From Zeus faber (taxonomy: Eukaryota; Chordata; Actinopteri; Zeiformes; Zeidae): 64,000 nt of DNA. The DNA lies in the NCBI GenBank assembly GCA_960531495.1, contig OY482847.1, positions 9,109,492 to 9,173,491 on the forward strand, given 5' to 3'. Positions 1 to 29,450 of the stretch are shown here, piece after piece (position 1 is the stretch's first letter; each line of letters begins with the position of its first letter). The position numbers and the translations under genes are program-made. The notes beneath the pieces were generated by a model. That model was not told where the DNA came from. It saw only the letters and a list, made by a program, of their open reading frames with translations, and did no database searches.

Positions 1-638
1 CACGAGAAGCCATTTTGTAGCTGGAAGTCATTGCACCATGGGTAAGTATTATGTTATGATTATTATTAGTCATATCACTCACCAGAGGTAACTCCTTAGA
101 GGCAAATGAGCTCATGGGAAATGCATTCTGTACAGGGGCTGTTAATCTTTTAATTTAGTTTGTATAACCTACAATGCAGCAAATCATCTTATTTGTTTCA
201 TTCTAACTTGGAAAAAGTAGCTAGACACAAAGGGTTGTTTAATGGAGCACAATGTTGTAATTATTGCATATTTTCAGCTGTGGGTTACCAGTGTGTGCTG
301 TGGGTGGACAGGCATTCTGCCCATGGCTGAGTAAAATTGCTTGGCGGTTAGCGCATCGCTATGCTTCAAATCAGCATTCTGCTCTGGCTCTTTTTGAATG
401 TAGACTACCTTGGTGGGGAGATGATTAACACATTGCTATTATATGCCACTACTTCAAGAAATTGTATGTAATTACAGGAGCAGATCTTATTTTATGATAT
501 CAGCAATTCATTTGATCATCAATATAACCTTTGCAGTCGGCCATTAAATGCCCCCTGTCACAATCAACCAGAAGCCCCCACAGTAGCATTAGTCCCACAG
601 ATTAAAACCTAAATTTTATGACAATAATATTCTCATCA

Positions 639-670
<32 letters not shown>

Positions 671-744
671 CTCTTGCAATGTTTTAACTTTCATTTTTAA
701 ACTTTCTGCTTCTCTGCTTCCCACCCTGCCCTTCCGTTCCTCAG
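1..744. other. cyld: cyld intron (partial) at window start
   Basis: No open frame here matches the CYLD segment that precedes EEGRGQGF, so the window opens inside an intron. A GTAAGT occurs at 42-47 but the 41 bases before it do not translate to any CYLD sequence. A T-tract at 642-670 and further pyrimidines form the acceptor tract of exon A. Confidence 0.7.
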
Positions 745-17906
<17,162 letters not shown>

Positions 17907-17974
17907 AAACCTTAGACACTGCTCCCACCCCTCCCCCCCTGGCATGAGATGTCCAGCGATAGACCCACAGCAAG

Positions 17975-18009
<35 letters not shown>

Positions 18010-18019
18010 TGTGTGTGGA
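17975..18019. repeat. GT microsatellite in the cyld 3' UTR
   Basis: About twenty GT units with one GTAT interruption, 70 bases after the stop codon. Confidence 0.95.
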
Positions 18020-18554
18020 GGGGGGTCGGGTCCAGTCCAGAGCGAACCCTCTGGAGAGCTGGAGAAGCCTGTTTGCACTGTGTCGTGTCCCTCCGTGTTT
18101 CTCCTCCCACCCGGCTTCCCTGTGCCTCGTTCTGTAGCAGAGACGATGAAGCAAACACACGCCGTCCCTCCGAGCTTGGGGGGCTTGGGTGGGGTTTGAG
18201 GTGGGGGAGGGAGGAGTGCCGGTGCGGTCTGGTCTCCGCTGACCAGACAAGACGCACCAAGCAAAAACAAGACGGAGCTCATGGGACAACGGGGGCCGTC
18301 TCATTTAACTCGGGAGACGGGGGAGTCCCGCTTTACTTTAATCAGTTAAAAAATAAAAAGAGCTTTTCCGCAACGCATCCGTTCAGGAAGCGAAGCCGCG
18401 CAGCAACAAACCTCCGATCTCCGCGCGCCGTTCCAGCAGCTTGCGTCAAGTCTCTTAGTAGCGTAGAGTCTCTCACCTTATTCAGTGTGTACCGTCAACA
18501 GTGTAGATGTCAACCTACCATGCAGTTACATCCAAGTGAAACTCACACCTCACC

Positions 18555-18691
18555 CTTATTTTCCGGTGATCAGGAGTCAACCCGAGTGATTGTCAGAATC
18601 AGAATCTTTTGCATTGATCCAGTATTGAGAGAAGAGCTTCGGCCGACACCGCCGATCACTGGGGTTGACTCCCGATGATCGGAAAATAACG
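18555..18691. mobile_element. Short inverted-repeat (MITE-like) element in the cyld 3' UTR
   Basis: Arms of about 38-40 bases at 18555-18594 and 18652-18691 are inverted copies of each other with only a few mismatches; the outer ends read TTATTTTCCG and CGGAAAATAA. About 57 bases separate them. The structure resembles a small foldback transposon. In the RNA it would form a long hairpin. Family is not recognised. Confidence 0.7.
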
Positions 18692-19060
18692 CTTTTGTTT
18701 AAAAAAAAAATAAATAAAAAAAAATTTAAATTTTTTTTTTTTTAAGTTTTCCTTTAAGAGCAGCCCACTCCGCGCAAAGCCGGTTGGATATTTTTTCCCA
18801 TCATGCCAAGTCGATGTCTCCATAGCTCCATATGTTTAACAAAACAAAACAAAACAAAAAAAAACAAAACTGAAATTGTGCGGATGTCACCACTGTCAAA
18901 AGTCTCACGTTGTTCTGCATGATGGCCAAGCGAACGGTGCAGCTCCAGTGGAATTAGGTAGCTCTCTTTCGAGCCCGAGAATTTTAAATTCATCGTTTGG
19001 TGATTAGCTGAGTGTGATACTTGGGTATTCTACTTCAATAAACACGTTTGTTTTTATTGT

Positions 19061-21450
19061 ATACGGTAGCGTTCAAGGATAAAAACAAACAAGGTTTCGA
19101 GAGCGAATGCAGTTGAAATGCACAAACGGGCGGGGCTGCCGTGGCTGCCCATGTAAAGGCCAGATGTTAGGAACTCCCCCAAGCATTCATAGGGTCTGTG
19201 AGGCGAGATTTTTAGAAAAGCCTCGCAATTGTTTTCATTAACAGTTTGATGTGAAGAATTTTTTGATTTTTAACTGAACCTTAATTGTATTTATGTTTAC
19301 GGATTTATTTCCAGAAGGTCTGGCCCTGCTCCTTCGGGCGGGGTCCGACAGCCTATAAAATGAGAGGAGGATCTTGAAGTATTTGCTATCGCTGCCTTTC
19401 ATAAACCTTCATCATGTCCGGTTCACGCAACAGAAGACTTAGGAAAAATTGTGATAACCCCTATTTATTCTATTATAACGTATTTAACCACAAACCTGTA
19501 TTTCCCATTTTAAGGACGATAAAAGAGGGTACAAGGTGGATTCTGATATTTTGTTTGCCCTCCATGCTCTCTCGCTGTATATGGAAGCGAGTCGCAGATC
19601 ACTCTGTACTATCAAACTACTGAATGTTAACAATTGTTACACGTTGAGCTGTGTACGGTTAACTCAAGATGGGGAAACAAGCAGGTACCAGGCTGGAAAC
19701 CTAAGGGCCTCATTGTGTATAAAATATATCTATATATTTAAAAAGCTGTCCCATTGTGTGACCACTTTAACTAACAAAAAAAAAATAACATACTTAATAA
19801 AAATGGAAGTTATGTTTCATGTAACCAAACCAAATGCGCTGATTTAAAAAATTGGAAGAAAAAAAAGTCAGAAAAATAGCTGAGAAAATGTTTTCATATG
19901 ATATATATGACGACAATAATGGGTAAAATCGATACAGCTATCCATGGGTTTGTCGCTAATCTCTTTCGCCTTTTTCATAAGAAAAATCTCCAGCTCCATT
20001 TGTGAACGTTTTTCCAGGGATTTTTTGAGACGTGAAGCTGTTCTGCGCTGCTGAAGTTAAAACGCTTTGTGGTCGACACGAAGGATGTCGGCCGCGACGG
20101 AGCGCGCGGGTCTCAGAGCCGAGGACCGGACTGTGCTGCTGCGCTTCTTCCATCTACAATGTAGACTTATGTAATGGGTGGAAATTAATTTCAGTGGTGT
20201 TTCCTCTAAATGTTAACTAAATAAATCCCATTTTGAAAGGTGAATTCATGTCACGCGTGAAGCTTTAATTCTTTACCTACTTGTGTTATGAATCCCCCCA
20301 ATTTAGGCGTCTGAAAACAACGCCTCATCCACTTTACTGTAAATTGATAACAATACAACAATATGATCTCAGGATGTTAATCGTTGTTATCCTACAGGAG
20401 GATAAGAAAGATTAAAAAGACGGGCTGTTTTGAGCACCAGGGAGGCTTAAGATATTTATGTGCCCTATATGTTGGGATTAGGTTACAACGCCTAGTGACC
20501 CAATTCCCCAGACAGTCTTTAAGAAAAGGGATACCCCGAGATAAATCAGCATGCATTATACATGCAGCTCCCCCACCGCTGCTCCACTCCACACCTTGGC
20601 CGTGTTCAGTTTTTAGTCAAACTTGAAACCAGCTTAGCAAGCTGACTTAAGAACTGCCAGATAAGTATTTGTCAACACAACAGCTGGCACACAATGCCCT
20701 CTTGAAGCTTTATGCCACAGCATATGCCAGCCGCTCGTAGCGTGTGATAATTTAGCCGGGACTGATTCTACGGGAGCAGATGGGCTCGAGTATTGTTATT
20801 CTCACTACAGCTCAGGGCCCCTTGGGGTGGGAATCGCTAAACAAAATCAAAGCAGATGGACCTCTCTGGGCTAGGTCGTGTTTATGATAAACAGCCAATG
20901 TCCATCTCACACCTTGACCCCCGCCCCCCATCCAAAAAAATGAAACTAAACAGGAAGCAGGAAGAGAAGACACGCTAACCTTCAGCTTGCCTTTCACCAC
21001 AACTGCAGGGAAACCCAAACAAACGGAGCCCAACTCAACTTATTCTGCCCAGCCTTTCAATATTTTACATTAACCAAAACAATTCTTGCTTTTTTTACCC
21101 CCCTTTGACCTTAAACGGCAAAATTCTCTCACGACCGAAACTCAGGTGTTCCTGCTTTATTTGGTGCTGATTTGAAAATATATGCTAAATGTCTGACTTC
21201 CCTGTTCTTTCTCACTAATGTAATAAGGGACTGTTTTGTTCTTTTATAACCTCGCCAAGATTGCCTGCCATGGTTCTCACATCCTTGCCGTTTACGCGAC
21301 CTTGGAAAAAACATGGAGCTATGGTTTATAGTAAACACCATCTCTCAAATAAAGTAAAAAAGCAGCTCTGCAGCTGATGCTATACATAGAAATTCGGAGC
21401 AGTTCTCACTTAAGCATTGAACCCAGAACCTACTGTCATTCCCATGGGAA
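19061..21450. other. Intergenic, no convincing gene
   Basis: AT-rich sequence. A TATA-like string (TATAAAA near 19354) precedes a 69-codon ORF at 19414-19623, and a CpG-rich patch at about 20030-20130 includes a 29-codon ORF at 20085-20174. Neither product is recognised and both could be chance. Confidence 0.5.
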
Positions 21451-21459
21451 AAGACGGCG

Positions 21460-22400
21460 GTAAACAAAGACATCCTATCAGCGGCGAGGGAAGGTAAGTG
21501 TTTCAGGGCTTTCAGACAACAGGAAAGCAGTGATTTCCGGCAATAAAGATGAAAAAGAGTCGAACAAGAACAATTTCAAGCCAATCACTGCTAACCCAAT
21601 ATACCACTTTGGCGCTGTTTTAACTCCATTGTGATAACCAGTTTTATTTAGTGGCATCAAAGGTCAGATTCTGATGAAGTCAAAGTAGTGCAATCAAGCC
21701 AAATGTTTGGGGCTGAAAGTATTAACCCGGCAGTTATTCAATCACTTTAGGTTTGGTTCTCCCGGGCCTCGCCAGCCAGTTATTTTTCACCATTATCCCG
21801 ATCTGTTTTCAGGTGGTGGACTCCTGCTCCTTCAGAACTGGGCTGAGATAAACTGTTTTGTTTATTTTAATCTTCTGAATCGGAAAAAAGTACAAGCACA
21901 GGAGCCTCTGGCTGAAGCTTTGTAATAACCCAAAACAAACACTTGTTTCTCCTGCCTTTTCGCCATAATACACAGCTGCAGTAAAGTGCTAATCACTGTT
22001 ATTTCAAAATGGAATGTATACATATTTCATTATATCGTCTGGTAGTGCAGCAACTTTGAACAAAATCCATAATTACTTTGAATTTTTACATTTTTTTTAC
22101 TATAGATTCATTTTTTTTAAATTAAAATTCAGTGATTTTATGGTAGAAAACATAAAAGTTTTTTTGTTTTCTTCCCTTTGCCCTAATTGCAATATTGACA
22201 CCACAGGTTGGGATGATTGTTGTAAGAGGTATCGCTTCATCACATTATGCGGTAATTCCGGACCGCACTTATTGAAAGCCGCACGCGTCTCTCTTTCCTC
22301 AGAGTGAGGGCCATCGTCGCTTGGATGAAGAATTAATTGCCTCTGAAGCAACTGCTACCAGATGTTGTTGCTCCTAAGAGCCAGGTGTGGGGTAAATTGC
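21460..22400. promoter_or_regulatory. Candidate conserved noncoding block (weak)
   Basis: Complex sequence without simple repeats, with strings such as CAATCACTGCTAACCC, CTTTGGCGC and GTGGCATCAAAGGTCA. It resembles enhancer-type DNA only by impression. Function is inference. Confidence 0.2.
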
Positions 22401-22579
22401 ATATGCAGAATGTCTGTAAAATATTTAAAGTCGTATCTTTCACTTAAGGTGTGAAGTGCTTTTATTGCCTGGCACTGCTACGAGTATGGCAAGAGGAAAG
22501 GCCGGCGTCCCCCAGGGCACCGTCCTGGAGCCCTGCACCTGTGGTGCCGACAGTACGGATGCTGAGGGTGAGACCGGGC

Positions 22580-22698
<119 letters not shown>

Positions 22699-22890
22699 AC
22701 ATACATATACACACACAAACTCAAGGGGACAGGTGTGGACTGGTAGGGGTGGGTGGGGTGGGTTCGACACACCTGCCCTATAGTCCCCTCAAGGCTGCCA
22801 CCTTTAACACTGCATTATTTACAGGTGCTCAATGGATGGAGATGCAAGCTGCTGTCTGCTTTACATAATGGAAGGTTGTGAGTCTGCTTG

Positions 22891-23828
22891 TATACGTTGA
22901 TCAGCCACAACATTAAAACCACCACTAATATTGTGTAGCTCCCCCTCGTGCCGCCAAAACAGCTCTGACCCATCGAGGCATGGACTCCACAAGACAGCTG
23001 AAGGTGTCCTGTCGTATCTGGCACCAAGACTTTAGTAGCAGATCCTTTAAGTCCTGGAAGTTGGGAGGTGGGGCCCTCATGGAACAAGCTTGTTGTTCCA
23101 GCACATCCCACAGATGCTCGAACGGATTGAGATCTGGGGAATTTGGAGGCCAACACCTTGAACTCTTTGGCATGTTCCTCAAACCATTCATGAACATTTT
23201 TTGCAGTGCGGCAGGATGCATTATCCTGCTGAAAGAGCTCACTGCCATCAGGGAATACTGTTGCCATGAAGGGGTGAACTTGGTCCGTTACAATGTTTAG
23301 GTAGGGGGTAGGTGTCAAAGTAACATCCAAAGTAACGTGCCATACGCAGCAAGCTGTGATGCACTGTGTGCTCTGACACCTTTCTATCACAGCAGCATTA
23401 ACCTTTTCACCAATTTGGGCTACAGTAGCTCATCTGTGGGATTGAACCAGACGGGCTAAACTTGGCTCCCCATGTGCATCAATGGGCCTTGGGCGCCTAT
23501 GACCCTGTCCCCCGTTCACCAGTTCTCCTTCCTTGGACCACTTTTGGTATGTACTATACACTGCATACCGGGAACACCCCACAAGACCTGTCGTCTTGGA
23601 GATGCTCTGACCCAGTCGTCTAGCATCACAATGTGCTCCTTGTCAAAGTCTCTCAGATCCTTACGCTTTTCCATTTTTCCTGCTTCCAACACATCAACTT
23701 CAAGAACTGACTGTTCACTTGCTGCCTAATATATCCCACCTCTTGAGAGGTGCGATTGGAACCAGATGAGCAATGTTATTCACTTCACCTGTCAGTGGTT
23801 TTAATGTTGTGGCTGATCGGTCTCGTGT
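22891..23828 (-). mobile_element. Tc1-like transposon, internally deleted copy
   Basis: Inverted ends share GATCAGCCACAACATTAAAA at the left and its inverse at 23790-23819. The body is minus-strand. At about 0.94 kb it is shorter than the usual 1.6 kb. It belongs to a different lineage from the cyld intron element, judged by its termini. Confidence 0.9.
22920..23675 (-). pseudogene. Tc1-like transposase remnant
   Basis: On the minus strand the start is near 23673 (MEKRKDLRDFDKEHIVM). A large internal part is missing near 23335-23345, where N-terminal sequence jumps to a segment with VTLTPTPYLNIVTDQVHPFM. The middle keeps FPDGSELFQQDNASC (second catalytic Asp) and, in another frame, FPRSQSVRASVG against the expected SPDLNPFEHLWDVLEQ. 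The end is QDTFSCLVESMPRWVRAVLA. Frameshifts and the deletion make it inactive. Confidence 0.9.
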
Positions 23829-23829
23829 T

Positions 23830-25330
23830 ACATAGATGGACGGGCCTCCAGAAATAATATATCATGATGAATATTAATTCACGAAGGATCACTTTTAAGC
23901 TCAATCAACTTGTGGAAAACATTCCATTAATTTGAAATCTTCAAACATATCGAAATGTTTCAAAAAGTGTCATGTTAGTAATGAAATGTTTAATTTTTGG
24001 GCCATTTCCAGGAGTGCAAGATAAAAAATAGCTAAAGTGTGAAGCTAGGTTTGACTTGAAAAAGTGAATGAAATATAAAACTTTAAATAAAAAAAGATGA
24101 AAAATTACAAAAGTTAAGAAAATGATTTACAAAATTTGAGAAAGAATCATGATGTTTACTCACTCTTTTTCGTCCGTGCGTCATTTACTGTAACAGTCGA
24201 ACCCCAGCATACAACAAACACCTACAGACATTTACAAAGGGATTGAAGTAGAAGGTTCCTTCCAGATGAGGCGGAGCGGGGGGGGGGGATTAAATGAGGT
24301 TTACTTCTAGCTTTTCATTTGGTCCGCAAGGTCTCACCTGGGTGTTTTTCATTAGCACCTTAAGGGAACACCTTTAAAGGATTGGCTCACTCTTTTAAAC
24401 TCAGGTTTCATTAAAATGTTGCTTCCCATCATTTATAACTGTTCATAGCACAACCTCGCTGAGAAAGGCACCGCGCTGCCGCCTCTTCTCACTGTGGTTC
24501 AGTGCTGTCCAATGGGGGCAAACGTATAAACGTAAAAAAATGAAAAATAAATACATGTTGAATTTCCCTTTCGGAAAAACAGAGCGAGCGCCTTCCCTTT
24601 ACAGTTAGTTTTTTTTACATGTTGACGTTATCCTGGAGAACAAAAAATGCATTTCTGCGACTCTGTTTTTTTGGGCTACATCCGCGCGAACGTGAGGAAC
24701 TAGAAACCTAAAGCTGCGCCGCTTCATCGTGGTAACCTACATTACGCAAACGTTATGCTAGGCCGTACTGTAGTGCGGCAATCGCAAAGAGTCATTTGAA
24801 ATTGTGATATTGTAATATTCACATATCACATTATTACAATATATTGTAATAATGTGATATTACTGTTATTCAAAAATGTGAAAAATGCTCTGCTGAATCA
24901 CGTAATACGATGCTTAAAATACACACACATTGTTCTTAAAATGTGGTTTACTGTACTATTGCCAGCAGCCAAGCTTCAATATAATAATTCTATTCACCAA
25001 TAACAACAACCACAAATAAATGTGGTTATTCTGAAAATTCTGGAACTGTTTGTCGGGTTTTTCTCCGGACCCTCCTGGGCCCTATACCCGCGTCCCCTCG
25101 TCCACGATGCTCCTCTTGCCGAAAGACGTGCACCCTCCCCAGTGAAAGATAAACGCATAAACAATTCTTGTACCCAAACAAAGCATCAAGCAGGCATTTC
25201 ATTAGAGCATTGTGTGATATGGCAAGCAGCGACTGTGCATGTATTTATTCGTTTGCGATACATGCCTTTTCCTGTTGTTCCAGGGCCGGCGGATAATGCC
25301 GGTTTTGTTCGTGGCTCAGTGTGAACGGCG
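23830..25330. other. Intergenic, AT-rich, with one perfect palindrome
   Basis: No gene is recognised. It contains a G-run near 24280 and a 38-bp palindrome at 24823-24860. Confidence 0.7.
24823..24860. repeat. 38-bp perfect palindrome
   Basis: The 38 bases are exactly self-complementary around the centre 24841/24842; each half contains ATATCACATTATTACAAT. There is no spacer. Confidence 0.95.
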
Positions 25331-25870
25331 CCCGGGCTGCCAGCTGTCAGGGCTGATACCGTCTCATTTGGATTCCCAGCCTGCCTGCTGAATGGCTAAT
25401 TAGATTTGCCATTTTCAATCCACTGATTGTTATACATAATAGGACAAAGGGGCTGACAGCATGTAGCATTCAAGTCCGACTGTAACAATTAATAACAAGG
25501 GTAATTAACATGTGTGTTGGCCACCATTGATTATGACATTACCTGCATAACGGATGGCCGCGCCCCTGCCATTTCATTAAGGAACACAGATATAGATTGT
25601 TATTAATAAACTGCTCTCAGCAGCCGATGGGAGGTTATTAATTACACAAATTAGCGGGTGCAAGAGTAATCAAGTTAAAGCGCTTTCGTTTGCAATAATT
25701 GATCTAATTTTTACTGACCCTTCCCAATGGGCAGTGTCGCACGCCCACACGCGAAGAGAAATCACCTCATTAGCAAAAGTTTAATCCTAATCATAGTTCC
25801 TGCACCGAGCGCCTTTAAGGTCATATCTGAATGTCAGAATCATTTGAAATTGATTGGTGGTAAATTGAAT
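25330..25870. promoter_or_regulatory. Candidate conserved noncoding element (strong candidate)
   Basis: A repeat-free block rich in homeobox TAAT cores, including palindromic CTAATTAG at 25396-25403, GGTAATTAACATG and TTATTAATTACAC, plus SOX-like ATTGTTAT sites. Such composition and motif density are typical of deeply conserved developmental enhancers. Conservation cannot be measured here; the role is inferred. Confidence 0.4.
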
Positions 25871-25963
25871 CAATGTCATGTTTCGGAAAAAACAATAAGA
25901 ACTAATGGATGGGGCCGAGGCTGCTCACAACAAACAGGTTTATTGGGAGGTGTGGGAGGAGAA

Positions 25964-26099
<136 letters not shown>

Positions 26100-26104
26100 G
26101 AGGG

Positions 26105-26440
26105 TAAAGCAAGATGTTGGGCTTGTCTGCTACTTTCCATAATGAATTATATCTCGAGAAATGTCAGGATCTGGGCAATTAGCTGCAGCTGCAGGGAGGT
26201 TATGGACCTCTTGGCTTCATTGTCCTCGGGGGAGAAAAGACAGATGCACGCAGAGACGCCGGAGAAGTTCCGTCAAACTGACTCAACTCTGGCAACTACC
26301 ATATGCTGTGATTTGAGAGAAAGAGTCGAGGCGCGTCAAGTGAAGTTGATTGGAGGACATGTCGTCAATAATGGCGCCGGAGCTGAAACTGGAACTAACT
26401 TTGTACATTCTTGTGTAGTTACAGCTCTCGCTTGACATCT
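26105..26440. promoter_or_regulatory. Candidate conserved noncoding element
   Basis: Complex, repeat-free sequence with CCATAATGAATTATATC, CAATTAGCTGCAGCTGCAG (E-box-like CAGCTG) and ACATATGC-like strings. Function is inferred from composition only. Confidence 0.3.
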
Positions 26441-27040
26441 GATGTGGAAAATCCGCTGCCCCCCCCCCCTTCTTGGGTCTTGATATTGTGGCTTGGACAG
26501 TGAAGAGAGGAAAGACTAGTCGGTCAACGGGACAATCCATTGAATCCTGTTTGACCAAGAGCTTCTGTCCGGTTGTGTTTTCCAAACCAGAGGGTCCGAA
26601 CGACCTGATAATTACACTGTGGAGCATGGATGATAAACTGGGATTTTGGCGGCGGGTGGATACTTATTAAAGAAAAAATCAAACATCTGGAAAAATATCC
26701 GTCTATCCATCGATCTATCTATCCACTGGTCCATCCATCCCTCGTAAAGTCAGTATTTAAATAATATCATAATTTCACTAATAGTTGCACAAAAGAAACG
26801 TGATGTTCGGCCTCTGACAGTGGGGATCTCATGGGAGTCGTCATAGTTATTAGAGAGTTTGATCCCGTCCAGGAGGCGCAAATAGGAGAAATATGGCACC
26901 GTCGGCAAGGGAACCCAACCAATCTCGTTGCTGGTTATTTATTTATTTGTTTGTTCAGCCCAAGGTGGGTGCAGCGTCTATCCCCAATTTCACCCCCGTT
27001 GGGAGAAACGCTCGGTCTCCATGAATCACATGGAGCAGCC

Positions 27041-27080
27041 GAACCCCCCCCCCCCCCCCCCCCCCCCCCCCAAAAAAAAA
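27041..27080. repeat. C homopolymer followed by A run
   Basis: About twenty-six consecutive C then nine A. Confidence 0.95.
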
Positions 27081-27179
27081 GAAACAACAGCCATTTCCAT
27101 CATCCGGAGCGTGTGAAATTTCACACTCATTTTTCACAACACATCGTTTAATATGCACCGCACCCCTTTCTTTCCCCAC

Positions 27180-27850
27180 CTCCCTCCTTTTCCCCTCTTG
27201 AGTATGAAATCCTTCCATTCCCGGCTGCCAACACCAAGCATGCTGCCAATCATCTGCGAGCGATGGCAGTCACAATTTTCTGTGAACAATTTGCTCCCTT
27301 AAGAGGAAAATTGCTTTCAATATAAGCTCCCCCCCCCGCCCCCCCCCCCCGTGAAAGACAACGACAATAAAAAGGTACAACTGTAATACCGCTCCCGCTG
27401 TCACCACTTGGCCGGGACAGCTCCGCCGGCGGCGCACGACTCAGGGATGAGCGCGGCGTGCGGCGGCCTTGTAATATCAGCGCCCGGTGCGAGACAGTCC
27501 CGGCAAATGAATCCCACTTTGAACATAACAGCTTGGCATCGCGTTGAAATGACTGCCATGAGCAGTAGTTGTCAGATATGCTCTTGCCATTGTGCCGCGG
27601 AATTGTCATTTATTATATGTTGTGGCTGCCTTTGTCAGGTGTTGTTGACTGTGTGTATTGATTTGCGAGAGCGGAGGGAGGACAAAGGTCACTTTGATCA
27701 GCGCTCTGAAACACAGCGGAATCGCAGTGGGCTGACATTCCATTACCTGAGAGAAAAGGCCTCGAAACAGAGGGGAATATGTTAAGGAACGCCGGGGCCT
27801 CAGCGCGGCAATATGACTATAATTAACAGAGAAATGAGTGGCTGGGGTTG
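27180..27850. promoter_or_regulatory. Candidate conserved noncoding element (strong candidate)
   Basis: Complex block interrupted only by a short C run (27329-27350). It holds a TCF/LEF-type CTTTGATC at 27692-27699 beside ACAAAGGTCA at 27682-27691, and GACTATAATTAACAGAG near its end. No coding potential is recognised. Enhancer function is inference. Confidence 0.35.
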
Positions 27851-28559
27851 AAAGGACCAGATGCTTTCCGCGCCCGACGGCTTTTGTTCGCCGGAGACGA
27901 GTGCCATGTCGTCTTGATATTACATGCTTGACCTTTCTGCTCCGCCACCTCGTTGCTGTTTCGCTGCTTCCTCAAATCAAATATTATCCTTTCCTCTGCT
28001 TAAAGATCCCCGGGGCGGAGTGGGCGGGGCGGGCGGGGCCGTGATTGGGCGCACAGCGGCGGTTAATACATATATCTCACTCCAGAGTCCAAAAAGGGAA
28101 AAGTTCTCTCAGACAATAAAATAAACTATCTATATTTTAATTCTCCACATGATCACGTGACCTGTGGTGCATAAGGTTTTATAATGTCAACTTTTCAGAT
28201 TTATAGGGTAAGATTCATAACAATGTGGGGAAAAAAAAAAAAAAATCTTGTTATGTAAATGATAAGGAGGTTTTGTTTTTGAGACAAAGCTCAGTACGTT
28301 GTGTCGTGTTTGAGGGCCATCCACATCTCAAAGTTGATCAATTTTCTGCTCCCGTCTTTGCATGAGGGCTGTCTGAACGGAAATGGAATGAAAGTCTCAG
28401 AAACAATTTGTGAATAGGATCTTGAAGGCCTAGATTTGAAGATTATTCATTTTTTTTATTTTTTTTATTTTTTATTTTTTTATATTAAAAAATGCACTCA
28501 AGGGCCTCTGAAACCTTTTTGAAAACCCTTTGTCAATTTGTAATCCCTCCGGTGTGGTC

Positions 28560-29010
28560 CAGGACTTCCCAGAGCAATACACCATTTGAACCCGCCGCTG
28601 CCTCTGACGGCAGCAATATGCTCTTAATTCCAAACAATGTGTTGGTAATTAGGGACGTGATCAGCGGCGTCTGTGTTTGCTTTGAGCTTCGAGCGTGTTG
28701 CCGCTGATAAGATGCGTCTCCCCGGCGCCGTGCGGCCGGGCTGACTGGCGTTATTGCGGGGGCCGTCCCTGCCGCTGCCTGTCGGGCCTGTCACAGTCAC
28801 GAGAGCATCACTTTATCATCGTTTGTCTGCTGTGTCTGATGCCGGCGAGTGGGCGGGAGCCCTTAGGGAAATGGGGGGAAAGCTCCTGTATTTGCTGTAT
28901 CCTCCCTTTTCATTTGGCTCGATCAGGACCCTTGTTGCTCCCTGTCAGTCGCGGGCTTCGGTTACGCCGCTCTCAAACAATGGCCATTGTTCTCGGGGCG
29001 CGTTGAGGGC
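28560..29010. promoter_or_regulatory. Candidate conserved noncoding element
   Basis: Repeat-free, CpG-containing block with TTGGTAATTAGGGACGTG and ACAATGGCCATTGTTCTC; the latter contains ACAATGGCCATTGT, a palindromic SOX-like pair. Function is inferred. Confidence 0.3.
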
Positions 29011-29011
29011 T

Positions 29012-29450
29012 TTTTAAAGGGAACCTATGATGCTCCTCTTCAAGAATTTAGAATACTGTAGGTCTCTGGGGTCTCTGAAGTTTTCTTTTGCAGAAAAATA
29101 CCACTCATAATATGCAATTCTAGCCATTCCAACGTGCCTCTAAATCCATCATGTTCCTGACACTGTTTAAGTGGGTGGAGCCACCCTCCTGAGGCCCCTA
29201 GGTCTGTGAGCCAACGGCATTTGATATTTACTTCCGAGTTCCGTTAGTCTGTAGACTTTCAGTGATTTAACCTTATCAGACCACCAAAATATGTTCCTGA
29301 ACAAATTTGAGGCGAAATAAGAATCCTGAATCCTCACTCAGATTATATCTTCAAGGCCTCATCTAAAAGATTGTTCCGCCTTTCGTAAAGCGAGGACAAT
29401 GCTGCACTGCCGGTCGCACCGCACGGGACACCGCACGGGACACCGCACGC
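29012..29450. repeat. Possible old dispersed repeat
   Basis: It opens TTTAAAGGGAACCTATGATG, similar to a terminus common in fish non-autonomous elements, and ends in a short 13-bp tandem (CACCGCACGGGAC, two and a half copies at about 29415-29450). The other terminus is not identified. Confidence 0.35.

Larger units (their letters stand above)
17907..19060 (+). other. cyld: cyld 3' untranslated region (end approximate)
   Basis: Sequence after the stop has a GT microsatellite at 17975-18019, a hairpin-forming element (18555-18691) and A/T runs. Possible polyadenylation signals AATAAA lie at 18352-18357 and 19037-19042; the second precedes T-rich sequence and is taken as the likely end. Human CYLD has a much longer 3' UTR, so the transcript could extend further. 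No transcript evidence is available from sequence alone. Confidence 0.6.

Noticed and set aside
1..41. Possible exon ending at the GTAAGT at 42
   Set aside because: No frame translates to the CYLD segment expected before EEGRGQGF.
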